Counted from the first letter of the stretch, positions 1 through 14,177 are shown. The stretch is 64,000 nt of DNA from Tachypleus tridentatus (GCF_004210375.1 NC_134830.1:9300001-9364000); one strand, 5' to 3'. The notes: a model not told the origin generated them from the letters alone. Translations and numbers: made by a program.

Positions 1-2580
1 CATGGCAACAAGGTTACTCTAACAACCATCATAACAACAAGATAACTTTAACAAACATCACGAAAATAAGGTTACTCTAGCAACCATCATGACAACAAGA
101 TTACTCTAACAACCATCATGACAACAAGATTACTTTAACAAACATCATAACAATAAGGTTACTCTAGCAAACATCATGACAACAAGGTTACTCTAACAAC
201 CATCATGACAACAAGATTACTCTAACAACCATCATGACAACAAGGTTACTCTAACAACCATCATGACAACAAGGTTACTCTAGCAAACATCATAACAATA
301 AGGTTACTCTAACAACCATCATGACAACAAGGTTACTCTAGCAATCATCATGACAACAAGGTTACTCTAACAACCATCATGACAAAAAGGTTACTTTAAC
401 AACCATCATGACAACAAGATTACTTTAACAAACATCATAACAATAAGGTTACTCTAGCAAACATCATGACAACAAGGTTACTCTAACAACCATCATGACA
501 ACAAGATTACTCTAACAACCATCATGACAACAAGGTTACTTTAACAAACATCATAACAATAAGGTTACTCTAGCAACTATCATGACAATAAGGTTACTCT
601 AACAACTATCATGACAATAAGGTTACTCTAACAACCATCATGACAACAAGGTTACTCTAACAACCATCATGACAACAAGGTTACTTTAACAAACATCATA
701 ACAATAAGGTTACTCTAACAACCATCATGACAACAAGGTTACTTTAACAACTATCATGACAACAAGATTACTCTAACAACCATCATAACAACAAGATTAC
801 TCTAACAACCATCATGACAACAATGTTACCCTAACAACCATCATGACAACAAGATTACTTTAACAACCATCATGACAACAATGTTACCATAACAACTATC
901 ATGGCAACAAGGTTACTCTAACAACCATCATAACAACAAGATAACTTTAACAAACATCACGAAAATAAGGTTACTCTAGCAACCATCATGACAACAAGAT
1001 TACTCTAACAACCATCATGACAACAAGATTACTTTAACAAACATCATAACAATAAGGTTACTCTACCAAACATCATGACAACAAGGTTACTCTAACAACC
1101 ATCATGACAACAAGATTACTCTAACAACCATCATGACAACAAGGTTACTCTAACAACCATCATGACAACAAGGTTACTCTAGCAAACATCATGACAACAA
1201 GGTTACTCTAACAACCATCATGACAACAAGATTACTCTAACAACCATCATGACAACAAGGTTACTTTAACAAACATCATAACAATAAGGTTACTTTAGCA
1301 ACTATCATGACAATAAGGTTACTTTAGCAACCATCATGACAACAAGGTTACTCTAACAACCATCATGACAACAAAGTTACTCTAACAACCATCATGACAA
1401 CAAGGTTACTTTAACAAACATCATAACAATAAGGTTACTCTAACAACCATCATGACAACAAGGTTACTCTAGCAATCATCATGACAACAAGGTTACTCTA
1501 ACAACCATCATGACAACAAGGTTACTTTAACAACCATCATGACAACAAGATTACTTTAACAAACATCATAACAATAAGGTTACTCTAGCAAACATCATGA
1601 CAACAAGGTTACTCTAACAATCATCATGACAACAAGATTACTCTAACAACCATCATGACAACAAGGTTACTTTAACAAACATCATAACAATAAGGTTACT
1701 CTAGCAACTATCATGACAATAAGGTTACTCTAACAACCATCATGACAACAAGGTTACTTTAACAAACATTATAACAATAAGGTTACTCTAACAACCATCA
1801 TGACAACCATATTACTCTAACAACCATCATGACAACAATGTTACCCTAACAATTATCATGACAACAAGATTACTCTAACAACCATCATAACAACAAGATT
1901 ACTCTAACAACCATCATGACAACAATGTTACCCAAACAACCATCATGACAACAATGTTACCATAACAACTATCATGACAACAAGGTTACTCTAACAACCA
2001 TCATAACAACAAGATAACTTTAACAAACATCACGAAAAAAAGGTTACTCTAGCAACCATCATGACAACAAGATTACTTTAACAAACATCATAACAATAAG
2101 GTTACTCTAACAACCATCATGACAACCATATTACTTTAACAAACATCACAATAACAAGGTTACTCTAACAACCATCACGACAACAAGGTTACTCTAGCAA
2201 CCATCTTAACAGCAATGTTACCCTAACAACTATCATGACAACAATGTTACTCTAGCAACTATCATGACAACAAGGTTACTCTAGCAACCATCATGACATC
2301 AAGGTTACTCTAGCAACCATCTTAACAGCAATGTTACCCTAACAACTATCATGACAACAATGTTACTCTAGCAACTATCATGACAACAAGGTTACTCTAG
2401 CAACCATCTTAACAGCAAGGTTACTCTAACAACCATCATGACAACAAGGTTACTCTAGCAACCATCTTAACAGCAAGGTTACTCTAACAAACGTCTTGAC
2501 GACAAGGTTACACTCACAACCTACTTAACAACTAGATTACTTAAACAATAACCTGACAACAAGCTTACTATAACAACTTC
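1..2580. repeat. 29-bp minisatellite with higher-order repeats
   Basis: About 86 units of 'caaggttactctaacaacc' plus 'atcatgacaa', cut by the left window edge. Variants (agg/aga/atg; tctaac/tttaac/tctagc) recur in blocks: a rare variant run starting at 1 ('catggcaaca' ... 'aagataac' ... 'cacgaaaa') returns at 900 and again at 1973. The spacings 899 and 1073 are 31 and 37 units of 29 bp. A decayed tail with similar words runs to about 2900. Confidence 0.97.
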
Positions 2581-3284
2581 ACTACAAAACATGCTATTCT
2601 ACATACGCTATAAACGATAAATGGATTGTATTGTAATACACTGTCAACAAGTTTACTTTTAGCAAAACATTGACAACAAACCTACTCTAGTAATCAAACA
2701 AACAATAATGCTACTCTACTAGCCTCCCTAACAACAATGCTACTCAAACATCCATGCCGACAACAATACTACTCCAGTAATTACGCTGGCAACAATAATA
2801 GCTATAATGAAAATAATTCTACTCCAGAACAATACTGAAAACAATGCTATTAAAACATCCACACCGACAACAATGCTGCTTGAACAATCACATTTATAAC
2901 AAATACTTGGTATCTGGTAGCACGAACTATTCACTTCTGAGTTTTATGAGATATAGTTTGATTTTCTCCATCTTAAAGCATCATTTTAGTTGACACTCTG
3001 AGTGTTCCTGTCAGACCAGCAAGAAGTTCCTGTGATAATCATGTGGATAGGTACACCTCTCATTCTTTAATATAACTAATCGTGATTGGCTTATTAGAAG
3101 TGATGACTCTTCTCAGGGTGGTTGAATAGACATTCAGTTAGAAACAACCCACGGTTAGGCTGACCTACCTTAGCTTAATTTACTGTTTCTGTGACGTTAA
3201 GACTTCAGCCCAGTCTAATCATATAACATTCAACCATTTTGGCTTTTTTGTTATTATTATCACAATGTTCTCATAACTAGTGAT

Positions 3285-3595
3285 ACAAGTCCTCTGGTCC
3301 ACTCAATCAAGTCTTCTAGCCTATTGACTCAAGTCCTCATGTGTATTTATCCAAGTCCTCATGCCTACTGATCTAAGTCATCATACCTACTGATCCAAGT
3401 CCTCTAGTCTAGTGATCCAAGTCCTCTAGTCTAGTGATCCAAGTCATCATGCCTACTGATCTAAGTCATCATACCTACTGATCCAAGTCCTCTAGTCTAG
3501 TGATCCAAGTCATCATACCTACTGATCCAAGTTCTCTAGCCTACTGATCCAAGTCCTCTAGCCTACTGATCCAAGTCTAAGAGTCGACTGATCTA
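3285..3595. repeat. 22-bp minisatellite
   Basis: About 14 imperfect units of 'actgatccaagtcctctag' plus 'cct', with cct/tct and ctc/atc variants. Confidence 0.92.
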
Positions 3596-3599
3596 GCTC

Positions 3600-5900
3600 C
3601 TCATGCCTCCCGTTATTGTGGTTTTACCAGTGATCTATTAGATTATCACAATAATAAAATTATGAAATTATTGGCTTGAAAAAGGTACTCTAACTGCAAG
3701 AATCCTAGTGAACGCCACCTAGTAGAGAACACAGCACGAAATTTCTGGTTAGAAATGTTGGTGCTTTCTTCAGTGCTTTTCACATCCTATTTTTTCTTCT
3801 ACTTTTTTACGAGTGTAACTTACTTGCTGATGAAACGTGTTAATATTTTCTAAAATTAAATACAATTGGTGATGGTGTGTTTGTTTCTAAACATTTCACA
3901 TATGTGACAACTTTCTACTCAACTCTCTCCTAAATTCCAACTGGTAATGCAAGGCAGCTTGCCAATAGCAAAATAGTGTCATCTGACTGTTACTCTTAAA
4001 ACGAACCTACGACTCCGAAGTTTAAAACACGATTTCTTTTCATTGTTCAACTTTTTACCCTCGTATTCACAGTCTGACTACTAAGCCACGCCTAGTCCGC
4101 TGGTAGTAAACAGGAGGGGGGGGAGAAGTGAAGGTTTATTTTCTTTCTACAGTGACTTATTTCACGCAAGGACAGAAAATAACAATAAGTTAATCTGATA
4201 TTCTTTGCACACAGTCAACGCTACATTTAATTTCAGGCTTAGCTAGTTTTTTAAAAGCAGAAGAACTAATTAAAATTCTACTAAAAAACGACATCAACCA
4301 GAAACTCGGTAATAACCAAAAAGTGTGGTTGTACTGCTTGAATTAAAGCTGAATACCAGTTGTTTTTATAGTACACTCTTTAAAGCAGGAAACATTTAGT
4401 GTAACATGTCATGTTAATGTTCTACCAGTTTGTTTCTGTGCAAAAAACAATCGAACATCGTTATTTATTTTTGGATTTGAAGGTTTGTTCGCTGATAAAC
4501 TGAAAGTTGCATGCAACTGGTTATTTCTTTTCTGTCTTCTATAGATATAGAAACCTGATTTTAGCGTTGTAAGCCTATAGAGTAATCTACCAGGAGGCAG
4601 GAGCTAAAAGAGATTGTTTTTCGGATACTCACTCAAAGCTAAAAAAGTGTACAGTGGATTGTCTGTGTCGTGTCTGCTGCAGGCGTCGAACCACGTATTT
4701 TAACCTTATACGTTAAAATCTGCTTAGTTTTGAGCAGAGCTACACAAAGCTGACTGTGCCTAATTTTAAAGTGATAGAATAGAGGGCACTACACCCAATT
4801 CTTGGGCTTGTCACAGCGGACAGTAGGATTTGACAGTCAATCTTTTGTTAATGCATCCACGGCCTCAAATTACGAAGTGCACTTATTTTGTTTTGGTGAA
4901 AACGTCACACGAACCAGGGATCCTCAAGCTCACGAATCAGCAAGCTAACCATTTCTTGAAAAGAAATAAAAGTGTAATTTCCCATTTAATTTAGCACATC
5001 GTTTAACCTTCTGTATTAGTTGTTTAGTATGTGTGTAAGGTGAGTTCTTGTAAGAGAACAAAACTGTTGTTTGATGTTTGAGTTACTGAACGAACAGTAT
5101 GAAACAAACAAAGCACGTGAGCTAGTTCTACAAAGCTTTGATCATTTCCATTAGTTTCACCCAAGAGAGGGCAGCACCAGAATCAAGTCTTTAACTCTTT
5201 CTGTGTGTGTGTGTGTTCGTCCCAGTTCAAACCTGCACTGTCTGTCCTGTGTCCACCGTAGGGATCGGAAACAGAATGTTACTGTTATAAGACCTTGAAG
5301 CTTATCGCTGAGCTACCAAAGATATAAATATTCTAAAAGCGCTATACTTGTTTAATACAGCCTACTTAGCACTAGGTGATTTAAAGCCACTTTACATTTT
5401 TGTCGTTGGTGGCGCTTTCTTCTTTAAAAAACAAATCAAATTAAATAATTCTTCCTCTTGGTGGCTACAACCGTATTCTACAGTTTTATCATCACCTGAT
5501 CTCACACAATGTTGGCTCCTAAAGAAACTTTAACGCATCATGAATTTTAATAATTAATTTTATAATTGCATGTCTAGTAAATTATATACAAGTCCGTAAT
5601 GTCAACTTGAAGTTATTAGGCCTAGAAAGTTAACATATTTTACAGGAGGCGCAACAAATTTGTTGGTTTTGCGAAAAGCTGTACAACAGATATACCCGCT
5701 AGCCGTTCATGTTTTTGAATTAATGGAGAGATACAGGGTATCTTTCAGTGTATGCTGCCAATATTTGGGCTATTCTAGTCTAACACTGGAATATGATCAT
5801 AGCCCCTAATAAATTTGGCAAAGCTTCACAATTAATGCAGTTCAGTTAAGAGATGTAAAATTACATTGTATTGTAAAAGTTGATAACCAAATTTATTAAT
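3600..5900. other. Non-coding stretch, no gene seen
   Basis: No coding signal. It holds a short GT run near 5200 and an old, decayed tRNA-like SINE piece on the - strand at about 5230-5325 (ending 'gctgagctacc'). Otherwise unremarkable AT-rich sequence. Confidence 0.7.
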
Positions 5901-5904
5901 GCCA

Positions 5905-8900
5905 TCTGGTGGTACCTATAGTACAGTCAAATCATTTTAGTACCTACAATACAGTCTGTGATGGTACTTATAGTACAGTCAGATAACTTTAGTACTTATT
6001 ATACAGTCTGTGGTGGTATTTATAGTACAGTCAGATCACTTTAGTACTTACAGTAGAGTCTGTGGTGGTATTTATAATACAGTCAGATCACTTTAGTACT
6101 TACAATACAGTCTGTGGTGGTATTTATAGTACAGTCAGATCACTTTAGTACTTATAGTACAGTCTGTGGTGGTATTTATAATACAGTCAGATCACTTTAG
6201 TACTTACAGTAAAGTGTGTGGTGGTACTTATAGTACAGTCAGATCACTTTAGTACTTGTAGTACAGTCTGTGGTGGTATTTATAGTACAGTCAGGCCATT
6301 TTAGTATACTTGTAGTACAGTCAGATCACTTTAGTACTTGTAGTACAGTCTGAGGTGGTATTTATAGTACAGTCAGATCACTTTAGTACTTACAGTAGAG
6401 TCTGTGGTGGTATTTATAATACAGTCAGATCACTTTAGTACTTACAATACAGTCTGTGGTGGTATTTATAGTACAGTCAGATCACTTTAGTACTTATAGT
6501 ACAGTCTGTGGTGGTATTTATAATACAGTCAGATCACTTTAGTACTTACAGTAAAGTGTGTGGTGGTACTTATAGTACAGTCAGATCACTTTAGTACTTG
6601 TAGTACAGTCTGTGGTGGTATTTATAGTACAGTCAGATCACTTTAGTACTTGTAGTACAGTTTGAGGTGGTATTTATAGTACAGTCAGATCACTTTAGTA
6701 CTTACAGTAGAGTCTGTGGTGGTACTTGTAGTACAGTCATTTCACTTTAGTACTTACAGTACAGTCTGTGTGGTATTTATAGTACAGTCAGATCACTTTA
6801 GTGCTTACAGTAAAGTGTGTTGTGGTACTTATAGTACAGTCAGATCACTTTAGTACTTGTAGTACAGTCTGACGTGGTACTTATAGTACAGTCAGATCAC
6901 TTTAGTACTTGTAGTACAGTCTAAGATGGTACTTATAGTACAGTCAGATCACTTTAGTACTTACAGTACAGTCTGTGGTGGTACTTGTAGTACAGTCATT
7001 TCACTTTAGTACTTACAGTACAGTCTGTGGTGATACTTATAGTACAGCCAGATCACTTTAGTACTTACAGTACAGTCTGTGGTGGTATTTATAGTACAGT
7101 CAGATCACTTTAGAGCTTACAGTAAAGTGTGTGGTGGTACTTATAGTACAACCAGATCACTTTAGTATTTGTAGTACAGTCTGAGGTGGTACTTATAGTA
7201 CAGTCAGATCACTTTAGTACTTGTAGTACAGTCTGAGGTGGTACTTATAGTACAGTCAGATCACTTTAGTACTTACAGTACAGTCTGTGGTGGTACTTGT
7301 AGTACAGTCATTTCACTTTAGTACTTACAGTGCAGTCTGTGGTGGTACTTATAGTACAGTCAGATCACTTTAGTACTTATAGTACAGTCTGTGGTGGTAT
7401 TATAATACAGTCAGATCACTTTAGTACTTACAGTACAGTCAGATCACTTTACTACTTACAGTACAGTCAGATCACTTTAGTACTTGTAGTACAGTCTGTG
7501 GTGGTATTTATAGCACAGTCAGGCTACTTTAGTGCTTACAGTACAGTCTGTGGTGGTACTTATAGTACAGTCAGATCACTTTAGTGCTTACAGTAAAGTG
7601 TGTTGTGGTACTTATAGTACAGTCAGATCACTTTAGTACTTGTAGTACAGTCTGAGGTGGTACTTATAGTACAGTCAGATCACTTTAGTACTTACAGTAC
7701 AGTCTGTGGTGGTACTTGTAGTACAGTCATTTCACTTTAGTACTTACAGTGCAGTCTGTGGTGGTACGTATAGTACAGTCAGATCACTTTAGCACTTATA
7801 GTACAGTCTGTGGTGGTATTTATAATACAGTCAGATCACTTTAGTACTTACAGTACAGTCAGATCACTTTACTACTTACAGTACAGTCAGATCACTTTAG
7901 TACTTGTAGTACAGTCTGTGGTGGTATTTATAGCCCAGTCAGGCTACTTTAGTGCTTACAGTACAGTCTGTGGTGGTACTTATAGTACAGTCAGATCACT
8001 TTAGTACTTACAGTACAGTCTGTGGTGGTATTTATAGTACAGTCAGATCACTTTAGTGCTTACAGTAAAGTGTGTGGTGGTACTTATAGTACAGCCAGAT
8101 CACTTTAGTATTTGTAGTACAGTCTGAGGTGGTACTTATAGTACAGTCAGATCACTTTAGTACTTGTAGTACAGTCTGAGGTGGTACTTATAGTACAGTC
8201 AGATCACTTTAGTACTTACAGTACAGTCTGTGGTGGTACTTGTAGTACAGTCATTTCACTTTAGTACTTACAGTGCAGTCTGTGGTGGTAGTTATAGTAC
8301 AGTCAGATCACTTTAGTACTTATAGTACAGTCTGTGGTGGTATTTATAATACAGTCAGATCACTTTAGTACTTACAGTACAGTCAGATCACTTTACTACT
8401 TACAGTACAGTCAGATCACTTTAGTACTTGTAGTACAGTCTGTGGTGGTATTTATAGCCCAGTCAGGCTACTTTAGTGCTTACAGTACAGTCTGTGGTGG
8501 TACTTATAGTACAGTCAGATCACTTTAGTACTTACAGTACAGTCTGTGGTGGTATTTATAGTACAGTCAGATCACTTTAGTGCTTACAGTAAAGTGTGTG
8601 GTGGTACTTATAGTACAGCCAGATCACTTTAGTATTTGTAGTACAGTCTGAGGTGGTACTTATAGTACAGTCAGATCACTTTAGTACTTGTAGTACAGTC
8701 TGAGGTGGTACTTATAGTACAGTCAGATCACTTTAGTACTTACAGTACAGTCTGTGGTGGTACTTGTAGTACAGTCATTTCACTTTAGTACTTACAGTGC
8801 AGTCTGTGGTGGTAGTTATAGTACAGTCAGATCACTTTAGTACTTATAGTACAGTCTGTGGTGGTATTTATAATACAGTCAGATCACTTTAGTACTTACA

Positions 8901-9037
8901 GTACAGTCAGATCACTTTACTACTTACAGTACAGTCAGATCACTTTAGTACTTGTAGTACAGTCTGTGGTGGTATTTATAGCCCAGTCAGGCTACTTTAG
9001 TGCTTACAGTACAGTCTGTGGTGGTACTTATAATACA
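5905..9037. repeat. 52-bp minisatellite with 524-bp higher-order unit
   Basis: About 60 units of 'cagatcactttagtacttac', 'agtacagtctgtggtggta' and 'tttatagtacagt'. From about 7300 to 9030 the array is built of near-identical 524-bp blocks of ten units; the same open reading frame recurs at 7810, 8334 and 8858, exactly 524 apart. Those frames are a by-product of the repeat, not genes. Confidence 0.97.
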
Positions 9038-9452
9038 GTCACTTTCGTTGGTTCTACTTCTGTAAGGAACACAGTAATGGTGTAAGATAATAGCAACGTA
9101 ATATGAAATGAGAATTTTCTAATTTGTTTTCCTTTTGTAGGCTTCACACAATATTATTATTTAAATACCACTTAAGATACTCTTTTAACACCATGAACAT
9201 TTAAAATTAATTCTGTATTTGAGTTTTTATCCTCATTATATTTTCTTAATTATGTTACAGTGTAATATTTCCTGAACTTTCTTTGTGAATATTACAGCTG
9301 GGATTGTGGCCCTTATAACGGATACCACTTATATATGTTTAAACAGATACCTGGGTCAGTTATAGAGGGCTGCATGTATTATCTGATCTCGACAGAGTGG
9401 GAAGTAACTTTTATTGCTAAGCTTCTTGATTCTGATTGGATAAACCCTGATG

Positions 9453-9721
9453 TTGTTTGTTTTTGAATTTCGCGGAAAACTACATGAGGGATATGTGACC
9501 TACTGGTTCCTTATTTACCAGTGTAAGACTAGAGGGAAGGCATCTAGCCATCACCACCCATCGCTAACTCTCGCGCTTCTCTTTTATTAACGAATAGTGA
9601 GATTTCCCGTCACATAATAACGCTACTGCAGCTGAAAGGACAAGTCTGGTGTGATGGGGATTCGATTCCGCGACCCTCAGACTGCGAGTTGAGCGATGTA
9701 ACCATCTGGCCACACTGGGTC
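9453..9721 (-). mobile_element. tRNA-derived SINE (family 1)
   Basis: Full-length, diverged copy on the - strand: tRNA-like head at the right end (ending 'ccatctggccacactgg'), body with 'taagactagagggaaggca', and a T-rich tail at the left. Flanked by an 11-bp direct repeat 'aaaccctgatg' at 9442-9452 and 9722-9732, the target-site duplication. Confidence 0.92.
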
Positions 9722-9732
9722 AAACCCTGATG

Positions 9733-12400
9733 AAATGCTATTGTTTAGCTGACTGTTATGAGTTAAGGACCCGTCTGATTTTGACAGTCTGAGACAATAA
9801 TAACCAACGTGTCTTTCTGTCTTCTGTAATAGCAAGCTAACCGATCGATGCATCAGTTTTTCAAATGTTATTACTTTTGCCTTGGAAAGATTTATTTTAA
9901 ATTTTTTTACACTTCACCGAAGATTTTTGTATTTTAATTTGCACACAAACTGTTTTATTTATTATTAAACCCAATTTTATAAATACAGTTGTAGTGTTTG
10001 TAAGGTGAAGGCCACAAAGATTTGTTATTATATAACAAGTTTCATTCATTTCTCACGTTACACAACTTTCAGTCTCACACTTGTACTTTTGTGAACCAAA
10101 TCCATGGTTTACCCTCTTGTCTATTATTACTAACTGTTCTTTAACCAAAATAACAGATACATACGGTTGGGTACCTTACGTTAAATGTATTTTGAATATG
10201 CAAAAATAAGAAGTCATGTGACAACACAACATATATAAATTTGTGAAGGAATGACATGTATCAGAACGACATTTTGTTTTTGCTTGATCGCTTTTGGGAA
10301 GGGTATTTAACGAACATTTCTGATGTAAAATATTCACACACTCATATTTTAAGGATACGCTCACATCGGAAATTCAGAATTTTTCAAGGTGGAAATACCC
10401 CTTGTACTTAGTGACACTGTAAGAAAGAAATGTGGATCAACTGAGGGTACTAGGATCACCCAGAAAAAGAGCTATAACAGGTCTTTCTCTAGCCGTGGTA
10501 AGGAACGTGTGATAACTTGTAACAGATGAGAATCATTAAATACAAACATTAGCGGAAAAAGTCATTTGGTGTGTTCCAGACAACAGTACGAACCTAATAA
10601 AGAAGAGTCATCATTTGGAAAAGCAACAGAAGTTCTATTTACATATTATTAGTTGTTACGCAGACGTACCGATAAAGTCACCGAACGTAGCGTCTGTGTA
10701 TTTCTTTAAGATCTAACTATTGAAATGAGCACTGGGAAACAGTTTTTCTCTTAAGTTCGATGGAAACTGAATAAGTTTTGATGGACTAGTTGAGTTTCGG
10801 TAATTAAAACACAGAAACCTCTGTTATAAGGTTCACTAATAGATCCTGAGCTGAACATTTTGTAATTGCAGATAAAGAGAGATTCTCTAATCGTACAACT
10901 AGGACACATTTTCACACAATAGTTAACCACTATAAGGATTCAGAGAATCTTAGATTATATCGAACAAAATATTCTACTTTAAGTGCATGCGCGGTGATTG
11001 ACAGATATGTATTTGCATCACGTTCTTTACGTCACAACTAACAAATGTACGAAACTGTACATTTAGTGTGTCAATACAACATATGATATCAAAACCTGTC
11101 AGCATCTTGCCTATATCATCAGAAACGTTTCAAATATAAAACTTGAAACGTTTAACAATCAATATTTCTATTTTGAGGAGTGGCCTGTGGTGGCCTGGTG
11201 GTTAGGGCTCTCGATTCGCAATTTCAGGGTCGTGGGTTATAATTCCGTACGCAGCACATAATTAGTTACAAAGATATAATTAAAATGCTAATGAAAACGA
11301 TTGTATTTCACGTTTCTACTTCCTTGGTTCAATTGTTGTTTGTTGACTTGAGCTCGACTTTTTGGATTCATAAAAATGCTTAGAAAGACGTTAAATTAAA
11401 TAAACCAGTGAGAGAAGATACAAAGAAAGACCATAGAAACATTGTGTTTCCTAAAGTCATACAATTAAATGGACTCCAGCGTGAAAATTTGGTGAGATTT
11501 TTTATTCCTTCTGGTTCCGGAACTTAAATATTTTAGTATAATTTTAAATGCTTGTCTGTTAAAAGAAAACGAATGGGGCGTTAAGATAGAATTAGTTTCT
11601 GCAATGATGCCTTAAGGAAACAGTGTTGAAATGAGCAAATTACCTTGAAATGAATCCACAGTTTAATTGATATGTAACTAAGCGAGTGTTCACTTGAATT
11701 CTAAGCTCTGTTCCCTAGAGATACAGTATCTAATGTGAATAATGTGACAAGAAAGGGCGCGCTCCTCATGTTAGTGTTAAAATATTCCAGTGGAAATAAG
11801 TCAATTTCCAGATCCATCTTTTATCGAGCTTTCCTTTTAATCCTCTGAAGAATCAGAATTTTGCGTGTTCGAGGAAAAATTGCTGTTCCAAATTTCCCAT
11901 TGAAAACGAGTGTGTGTCGTCAGGATTAGAACGAAAGTGAATGTTCAGCACTTAGTAAACTTGCCACGAGGCTAGCGAAGAAAATAAATTTAGACAACTA
12001 CTATCCAGCCTGTGCTCGCCTCGGAACGAGTCACCAATCTGGTTGTACAGTGGCGCCTCCAGTGGTCAATAGCGGAGATGACTGAACAGATAAGGTGCAC
12101 TTACTGCTTTCTAGGATATTAAAACAGTCCTACAGTTAGATCAGGACCAGAACTGGAGTAACTCCGGTGAGAAGAGAGTGAGGTAATTTAGACGGCGACT
12201 CAGCTGTTCCACAGTTTAACGTTGTTGCTCAATAGAAACTCTAACAACAGTTCTTTAGGTTTAGGCCTAATGGAACCTGGTTGTAACGGTAATAAGGTGT
12301 CAGTTTAAGTCCATCTACTTTGATTATTCGGGAGGTACGCGAAACTACAAAGCTCTAGAGACGCCTACAAGATAGTTGAAGAAAGGAAAAATAAACATAA
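9733..12400. other. Non-coding stretch, no gene seen
   Basis: No ORF with coding character and no array. A diverged tRNA-like SINE head lies on the + strand at about 11180-11250 ('ggcctggtggttagggctct'). An octamer-like ATTTGCAT lies near 11010 but has no partner signal that would make a promoter call. Confidence 0.6.
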
Positions 12401-12475
12401 CAGGAGGTAGGTGGTATAACAGGAGGTAGGTGGTATAGCAGGAGGTAGGTGGTATAGCAGGAGGTAGGTGGTATA
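12401..12475. repeat. 19-bp minisatellite, four units
   Basis: Four near-perfect copies of 'aggaggtaggtggtatagc'. G-rich on the + strand. The long antisense frame across it (12345-12659) is not supported as a gene. Confidence 0.9.
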
Positions 12476-13149
12476 GCCGCCCGTTGCAATAACAGTGCCA
12501 GCGAGCTCGTTTTTTAAGTCTGACTTCCCTAGAGGCTTCTATCATCGAATTAATTGAATTAAAACTACATAAGCCCACAGAGGCACCTAACAAAATTATT
12601 ATATTTCTTGAAATTATTTTAAAGGAAAAAACGACGCCTTTCGTTAGCATGTGTAGCAACGAGTTACGTAGTTAAAAGGTGGTAGGTTATCTATCAACAA
12701 AATACGTCAAACAATTAGAAGTTCAAATTTTAAGCTGTCGTTAGCGATGAAGTAAAGACGTGTAAATCGAAATACCAATTTCACGTATCTAGTCTTATTT
12801 CATCGAAATATCGTTGAACAAAAACCTACTAAGGTTTGCTAATTATTCATTTAATCAGCGTAGCTTATTTCGTAGCAATTAATATTTAGTTAGTTAATAA
12901 ATAATGTAAAAACTATACTCTGCCTTTAATTTATTAACGGTCTCGTGTTTTTCGTCGACTTTCTCTGCTTTTACCGCGTGCATCTTTCACGAAGGAACAG
13001 TTTAAATTATTAAATGAAGAAATTCTGAAATACAAGGATAACATTGTTATATTTGTTGTTAGACTAATAAAAATGAGTTTTACGTATTATACAATAGAAA
13101 AATAAACGCCTGTTTTATTTATCTGAACACAATTGTTTGTTTTCTTTTG

Positions 13150-13330
13150 TTATTGTGCACAAAGGTACACAAAGGGCTCTGCTCACCACGGGTATCGAAA
13201 CCCGATTTATAGTGGTGTGAATCTGCAAACGTACTGATGGAGGGTTCTTAGCATAAAGACGATCTGTAGGGAATCGAACCTTGGATTTTAGCATTGTAAG
13301 ACCATAATATTACCACTGACTCACTGGAAT
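13150..13330 (-). mobile_element. Family 2 SINE remnants, two in a row
   Basis: Two diverged - strand pieces: 13160-13245 ('ctgctcaccacgggtatcga') and 13255-13325 ('tagggaatcgaaccttgga' ... 'ccactgactcactgg'). The B-box-like 'ggtatcgaaacccg' and the sequence order match other copies in the window, best seen on the + strand at 26730-26850. Confidence 0.65.
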
Positions 13331-13618
13331 ACTTGTTATCCCGTTTTTCTATTTAAAATGATACAACCAATAGAGTAGTCATTCAGGCTTCAGATATATC
13401 CAGTTATCACAATAATAATATTGTAACAGGAAGTAGTAATAACTGTTAACGAAAACTAACATGACAAGTGTTTCACACAAAATAAGCTAGACAATTTAAC
13501 TTCAAGTTTCCGTCACAGCAAGACGTGAGTACACAGTTTACAACCGCTTCATTTACCACCGTATGGTAAATACGAAAATAAAAACTTATTAGTCACATGC
13601 ATGCCGTACTGTATAAAC

Positions 13619-13774
13619 CAGTGGTTCTCAACCTTTTCTATGTCGTGCACCGCTAAAAAATTTTTAATATGTTCTCGCACCCCTCACAGTAATTATTTAT
13701 TTAAGAATAAAGGTGAAGGTGGCCAAAACAAATGTTATCTCGCACCCCCAAGCACCCCTGGTTGGGAACCACTA
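13619..13774. mobile_element. hAT-type MITE
   Basis: A 156-bp non-autonomous element with terminal inverted repeats: left 'cagtggttctcaacct', right end 'ggttgggaaccacta'. The CAGnGGTTCTCAACC terminus is typical of hAT elements. It is flanked by an 8-bp duplication, gtataaac (13611-13618) and atataaac (13775-13782), one mismatch. 8-bp duplications are the hAT rule. No coding capacity. Confidence 0.88.
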
Positions 13775-13984
13775 ATATAAACAGTTGTGTGTGGAACTAC
13801 CACGTGTATATTTGGTGTGATATTTACTAGAAATGCACAAGTGGGTTGGTGTGGTTACGTTTAAACCAAACTTATTTTTAAAACATTCGTCGTTATATGT
13901 GGGTGTGTGTCATATTGTTATCACACCCGACACATTAACAGTTTTGAAATAGTGTGGTAACATCAGTGTAAAAATAGAAAAGTT

Positions 13985-14105
13985 TATTCGATACTTAAGC
14001 TCAAAGCTACACAATGAGCTATCCGTAGTCGGTCCACCACGGATATCGAAATCACGTTTATAATGTTGTACGTCAGTAGACATACCACTGTGCCACTCGG
14101 AGCAC
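13985..14105 (-). mobile_element. Family 2 SINE remnant
   Basis: Diverged - strand copy containing 'gtccaccacggatatcgaaa' and ending 'ccactgtgccactcgg', the tRNA-like head of the second SINE family. Confidence 0.65.
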
Positions 14106-14177
14106 CTTTTTTTAAAAATATATATTTCGAGCAAATATACTTGAAGAATATCTACATTAGTCGTTAATAATTATGAA

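Noticed and set aside
1..2580. Centromeric or telomeric satellite
   Set aside because: Unit size, many other unrelated arrays nearby and a gene in the same window fit interspersed minisatellites better; no telomere repeat (TTAGG) array seen.
7330..9085. Repeated 64-84 residue ORFs at 7330, 7810, 8334 and 8858
   Set aside because: They are the same array phase recurring every 524 bp; no start context, no family match.
12345..12659. 104-residue - strand ORF with hydrophobic start
   Set aside because: Part of it is the 19-bp array (repeated CYTTYLLLYHLPP-like peptide); no homologue recognised, no splice context.
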